Source: CAZFPA01 sp964520975 (lineage in GTDB: Bacteria; Bacillota; Negativicutes; Selenomonadales; Selenomonadaceae). Taken from it: 8,652 nucleotides of DNA. Positions 5,975 to 8,652 of this stretch are shown one piece after another. Location: positions 1 through 8,652 of the forward strand of contig CAZFPA010000074.1 in NCBI GenBank assembly GCA_964520975.1. The letters are read 5' to 3'. Position numbers and translations under genes: made by a program. The first letter of the stretch is position 1, and every line of letters starts with the position of its first letter. Under the pieces are notes generated by a model. That model ran no database searches, was not told the DNA's origin, and saw only the letters and a list, made by a program, of their open reading frames with translations.

Positions 5975-6562
5975 ATGCCATTTGAAAAGGATAAGATGAA
6001 GAAAAAAGACGAGGAAATCCTGGAGGAGATGCAAAAGGAGATCGAGGAATCGGAAACGGCTGATACCGCGGCGGAATCCCCGGCAGAGGAAGCACAGCCA
6101 GAGGCTGCTGCGGATTCTGAACAGATCGCCAGGCTCGAGGCTGAGAAGCAGGAGAGCGAGGAACGTCTCAAGCGCCTGCAGGCGGATTTCGAGAACTTCC
6201 GCCGCCGCACCCGGCAGGAGAAGGAAGAACTGGCAGCCGTTGTCACGCAGGGGCTGCTCACGGATATGCTGCCGCTGCTGGACAATTTCCAGCGGGCCAT
6301 GGCGGCTGAGGCCAAGGACATCGAGAGCTTCAAGCAGGGCGTGGAAATGATCTACAAGCAGTTCCAGGATGCACTGGCAAAGAATGGCCTGGAGGCCATC
6401 GATACCACGGATGCGAAATTCGATCCGAATTTCCATCAGGCGGTCATGCGGGTGCAGGACCCTGAGAAAGAAGACGATACGATCGCTGCTGAACTGCAGA
6501 AGGGCTATATGGCCAAGGGCCGTGTCCTTCGCCCGAGTATGGTGCAGGTTGTAGCCAATTAG
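5975..6562 (+). CDS. grpE: Nucleotide exchange factor GrpE (Hsp70 cochaperone)
   Basis: A 195-residue homodimeric exchange factor that releases ADP from DnaK. The first roughly 50 residues are highly charged, acidic and low-complexity. Residues about 48-90 form the long coiled-coil helix with the conserved RLQADFENFRRRT (67-79), followed by the four-helix-bundle segment LLPLLDNFQRAM and the C-terminal beta wing FDPNFHQAVM (149-158) to GYMAKGRVLRPSMVQV (177-192). The start at 5975 follows a doubled purine-rich ribosome-binding site, AGGTGAGGTG (5960-5969). An ATG seven codons later (5996) is a weaker alternative. Gene order hrcA-grpE-dnaK is standard for Firmicutes, and the 46-base gap after hrcA contains a hairpin. 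Confidence 0.97.
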   Translation: MPFEKDKMKKKDEEILEEMQKEIEESETADTAAESPAEEAQPEAAADSEQIARLEAEKQESEERLKRLQADFENFRRRTRQEKEELAAVVTQGLLTDMLPLLDNFQRAMAAEAKDIESFKQGVEMIYKQFQDALAKNGLEAIDTTDAKFDPNFHQAVMRVQDPEKEDDTIAAELQKGYMAKGRVLRPSMVQVVAN

Positions 6563-6646
6563 TGTTCGGACCGGCTGAAATCTGGTAACTCTTTTTATTA
6601 AAATTTATATAGATAGATTTGTTCTGAAATTAAGGAGGAAATTCAA

Positions 6647-8509
6647 ATGTCAAAAGTAATTGGTATTGACTTAGGTACGACAAATTCTGTTGTATCCGTT
6701 ATGGAAGGCGGCGAGCCTACCGTTATCACGAACCCGGAGGGCAGCCGTCTCACGCCGTCTGTTGTCGGTTTCACGAAGGATGGCGAGCGTCTGGTCGGTC
6801 AGCTGGCAAAACGGCAGTCCGTATCCAACCCGGACCGCACGATTTCGTCGATTAAACGTCACATGGGCGAGAAGGACTATAAGGTTTCCATCGATGGCAA
6901 GGATTACACGCCGCCGGAGGTTTCCGCTATGATCCTCCAGAAGCTCAAGGCAGATGCTGAGGCTTATCTGGGTGAGACTGTTACGCAGGCCGTTGTCACG
7001 GTACCGGCGTACTTCAACGACAGCCAGCGCCAGGCAACGAAGGATGCCGGTAAAATCGCCGGTCTCGATGTACTGCGTATCATCAACGAGCCGACGGCCG
7101 CAGCACTGGCTTATGGCATGGACAAGGGCGAGGAGCACACGATCCTCGTATTCGACCTTGGCGGCGGTACGTTCGATGTATCCATCCTGGAGCTCGGTGA
7201 TGGTGTATTCGAGGTAAAGGCCACGAATGGTGATACCCATCTCGGCGGCGATGATTTCGATAAATGTATCATGGACTGGATGGTTGAGGAATTCAAGAAG
7301 GAGAATGGCATTGATCTGTCAGCCGACAAGATGAGCGCACAGCGCCTGATCGAAGCTGCTGAGAAAGCGAAGATCGAGCTCTCCAGCATGGTTTCCACCA
7401 ACATCAACCTGCCGTTCATCACGGCGGATGCTTCCGGCCCGAAGCATCTCGATCTCACGCTTACCCGGGCAAAATTCGATGAACTCACGGCAACGCTCGT
7501 AGAGCGCACGATGGAACCGACGCGTAAGGCTATGGCTGATGCGGAGCTTTCCGGCAGCGATATCGACAAGATCATCCTCGTGGGTGGTTCTTCCCGTATC
7601 CCGGCGGTTCAGGAAGCCATCAAGAAATTCTTTGGCAAGGAACCGCATCGCGGTGTAAACCCGGATGAGTGCGTATCCGTAGGTGCTGCAATCCAGGGCG
7701 GCGTGCTCGTCGGCGAAGTCAAGGACGTACTGCTCCTCGATGTTACCCCGCTTTCCCTTGGTATTGAGACCCTGGGCGGCGTGTGCACGAAGATCATCGA
7801 GCGCAACACCACGATCCCGACTTCCAAGAGCCAGGTATTCTCCACGGCTGCAGACAATCAGCCGTCGGTTGATATCCATGTATTGCAGGGCGAGCGTGAA
7901 ATGGCTTCCGGCAACAAGACCCTGGGCCGCTTCGAGCTCTCTGATATTCCGCCGGCACCGCGTGGGGTTCCGCGTATCGAGGTTAAATTCGATATCGATG
8001 CCAACGGTATCGTCCATGTATCCGCTAAGGATCTTGGAACGGGCAAGGAACAGAAGATCACAATCCAGTCCGACAGCGGCATGAGCAAGGACGATATTGA
8101 CCGCATGGTCAAGGAAGCTGAGGCCCATGCAGCTGAGGACAAGGCACAGAAGGAATCCATCGAGGTTCGCAACAATGCGGATTCTCTCGTATATCAGTCC
8201 GAAAAGACCATCAAGGATCTTGGCGACAAGGCTGACAAGGCGCAGGTTGAGAAGGTACAGGCTGCGGCTGAGAAGGTCAAGGAAGCTCTGAAGGGCACGG
8301 ATAACGAAGCCATCAAGAAGGCTACGGAAGAACTGCAGAAACCGCTCTATGAGATGAGCGCGGCGGCTTACCAGTCCGCACAGCAGGCTGCCGGTGCACA
8401 GGGTGCTCCTGGCGCTGGTGCGCAGGAACAGGCCCAGGGCGGCGAGAAGAAGGACGATGACAACGTCGTTGATGCCGAGTATACGGAAGTCAAAGACGAT
8501 AAGAAGTAA
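6647..8509 (+). CDS. dnaK: Molecular chaperone DnaK (Hsp70)
   Basis: A complete 620-residue ATP-dependent cytosolic chaperone. The ATPase domain (about 1-360) shows phosphate-binding IGIDLGTTNS (5-14), VPAYFNDSQRQATKDAG (119-135), NEPTAAALAYG (147-157), DLGGGTFDVS (170-179) and ILVGGSSRIP (310-319). The interdomain linker is VLLLDV (361-366), followed by the substrate-binding beta domain and the helical lid. A Gly/Ala/Gln-rich tail (about 580-600) ends in the acidic C-terminal segment DDDNVVDAEYTEVKDDKK. Around residues 70-85 the chain goes directly from IKRHMG to the DYKV strand and lacks the extra stretch of about two dozen residues found in E. coli DnaK. The start follows a strong AAGGAGG (6632-6638). 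The 84-base spacer after grpE is AT-rich and may hold a weak extra promoter, though none is convincing. Confidence 0.99.
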   Translation: MSKVIGIDLGTTNSVVSVMEGGEPTVITNPEGSRLTPSVVGFTKDGERLVGQLAKRQSVSNPDRTISSIKRHMGEKDYKVSIDGKDYTPPEVSAMILQKLKADAEAYLGETVTQAVVTVPAYFNDSQRQATKDAGKIAGLDVLRIINEPTAAALAYGMDKGEEHTILVFDLGGGTFDVSILELGDGVFEVKATNGDTHLGGDDFDKCIMDWMVEEFKKENGIDLSADKMSAQRLIEAAEKAKIELSSMVSTNINLPFITADASGPKHLDLTLTRAKFDELTATLVERTMEPTRKAMADAELSGSDIDKIILVGGSSRIPAVQEAIKKFFGKEPHRGVNPDECVSVGAAIQGGVLVGEVKDVLLLDVTPLSLGIETLGGVCTKIIERNTTIPTSKSQVFSTAADNQPSVDIHVLQGEREMASGNKTLGRFELSDIPPAPRGVPRIEVKFDIDANGIVHVSAKDLGTGKEQKITIQSDSGMSKDDIDRMVKEAEAHAAEDKAQKESIEVRNNADSLVYQSEKTIKDLGDKADKAQVEKVQAAAEKVKEALKGTDNEAIKKATEELQKPLYEMSAAAYQSAQQAAGAQGAPGAGAQEQAQGGEKKDDDNVVDAEYTEVKDDKK

Positions 8510-8529
8510 TTGAGGTTGAAAAGCCTTGC

Positions 8530-8562
8530 CAGGGGGCTGCTGCTGACTGCGGCAGCCCCTTG
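8530..8562 (+). other. GC-rich hairpin 1 in the dnaK-dnaJ spacer
   Basis: GGGGCTGCTGC (8533-8543) pairs with GCGGCAGCCCC (8549-8559), 11 bp with one G-U pair and a TGACT loop. Three more pairs at the base, one of them G-U, extend it to 8530-8562. It begins 21 bases after the dnaK stop. No U-tract follows, so it is not a canonical terminator. It is more likely a 3' stability or partial attenuation element that lowers dnaJ expression relative to dnaK. Confidence 0.65.
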
Positions 8563-8569
8563 AGTTCAG

Positions 8570-8595
8570 AGGAAACGCATTTCTTTGTGTTTCCT
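8570..8595 (+). other. Hairpin 2 in the dnaK-dnaJ spacer
   Basis: A 10-bp stem (8570-8579 with 8586-8595, one G-U pair) has a 6-base T/C-rich loop; its outer arms are AGGAAAC and GTTTCCT. It lies seven bases after hairpin 1 and 13 bases before the dnaJ ribosome-binding site, with no following T-tract. Together the two hairpins occupy over half of the 111-base gap. Confidence 0.55.
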
Positions 8596-8620
8596 AAGCT
8601 TTAGAATTAGGTGGTGCAAC

Positions 8621-8652
8621 GTGAGCGAAAAACGCGATTACTATGAAGTGCT
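8621..8652 (+). CDS. dnaJ: Chaperone protein DnaJ, N-terminal fragment (cut by window end)
   Basis: Only ten full codons are visible, reading MSEKRDYYEV and then a partial Leu codon. This is the classic opening of the J-domain (KRDYYEVLGV in most bacteria). The start is GTG at 8621, with AGGTGG (8609-8614) placed 6 bases upstream. DnaJ delivers substrates to DnaK and stimulates its ATPase. Position directly after dnaK supports the call; the remainder lies outside the window, so integrity of the gene cannot be judged. Confidence 0.9.
   Translation, partial: MSEKRDYYEV

Noticed and set aside
7319..8128. Minus-strand open frame of 269 codons opposite dnaK
   Set aside because: A shadow of dnaK codon usage, with no family motif and no ribosome-binding or promoter context.

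Overview
The window carries two unrelated gene blocks, all on the + strand. The left block (about 134-4728) is a phosphotransferase (PTS) sugar-catabolism cluster. The right block (about 4819 to the end) is the classical hrcA-grpE-dnaK-dnaJ heat-shock operon, cut off ten codons into dnaJ. A HrcA repressor with a perfect CIRCE operator, and a DnaK lacking the ATPase-domain insertion seen in proteobacterial DnaK, point to Firmicutes (Bacillota) in the broad sense. The GC-rich coding sequence and general protein style suggest a Selenomonas/Mitsuokella-like member of the Negativicutes, but that placement is an inference.

Left block. Bases 1-116 hold an imperfect direct repeat rich in GTAC. A 252-residue RpiR-family regulator follows (134-892) and is closed by its own hairpin terminator (910-964). 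After a 90-base control region with a dyad that also resembles a sigma-54 promoter, four closely packed genes follow: a GatY/KbaY-type class II aldolase (1055-1912), a PfkB-family ketohexose-1-phosphate kinase (1927-2847), a fused fructose-type PTS EIIB-EIIC (2849-4234) and a separate EIIA (4245-4688). Gaps are 1-14 bases, and a strong terminator ends the unit at 4728. Read as a pathway, EIIA and EIIBC import a ketohexose as its 1-phosphate, the kinase adds the 6-phosphate, and the aldolase cleaves the bisphosphate to dihydroxyacetone phosphate and glyceraldehyde 3-phosphate. The GatY-type aldolase makes D-tagatose the best substrate guess; fructose remains possible.

Right block. A good sigma-A-like promoter (4819-4847) lies just upstream of a perfect CIRCE (4859-4885), which sits in the hrcA leader. 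HrcA represses its own operon through CIRCE. DnaK, GrpE and DnaJ form the Hsp70 folding machine. Hairpins without U-tracts lie between hrcA and grpE (5931-5951) and, as a tandem pair, between dnaK and dnaJ (8530-8595). They may tune stability or the ratio of the encoded proteins.

No tRNA, rRNA, CRISPR array, insertion sequence or phage gene was seen. Nothing here amounts to a wholly new system. The points most worth checking are the sugar specificity of the PTS cluster, a Gly-to-Cys change in the kinase's catalytic motif, the promoter/operator before gatY, the GTAC repeat upstream of rpiR, and the hairpins in the chaperone operon.
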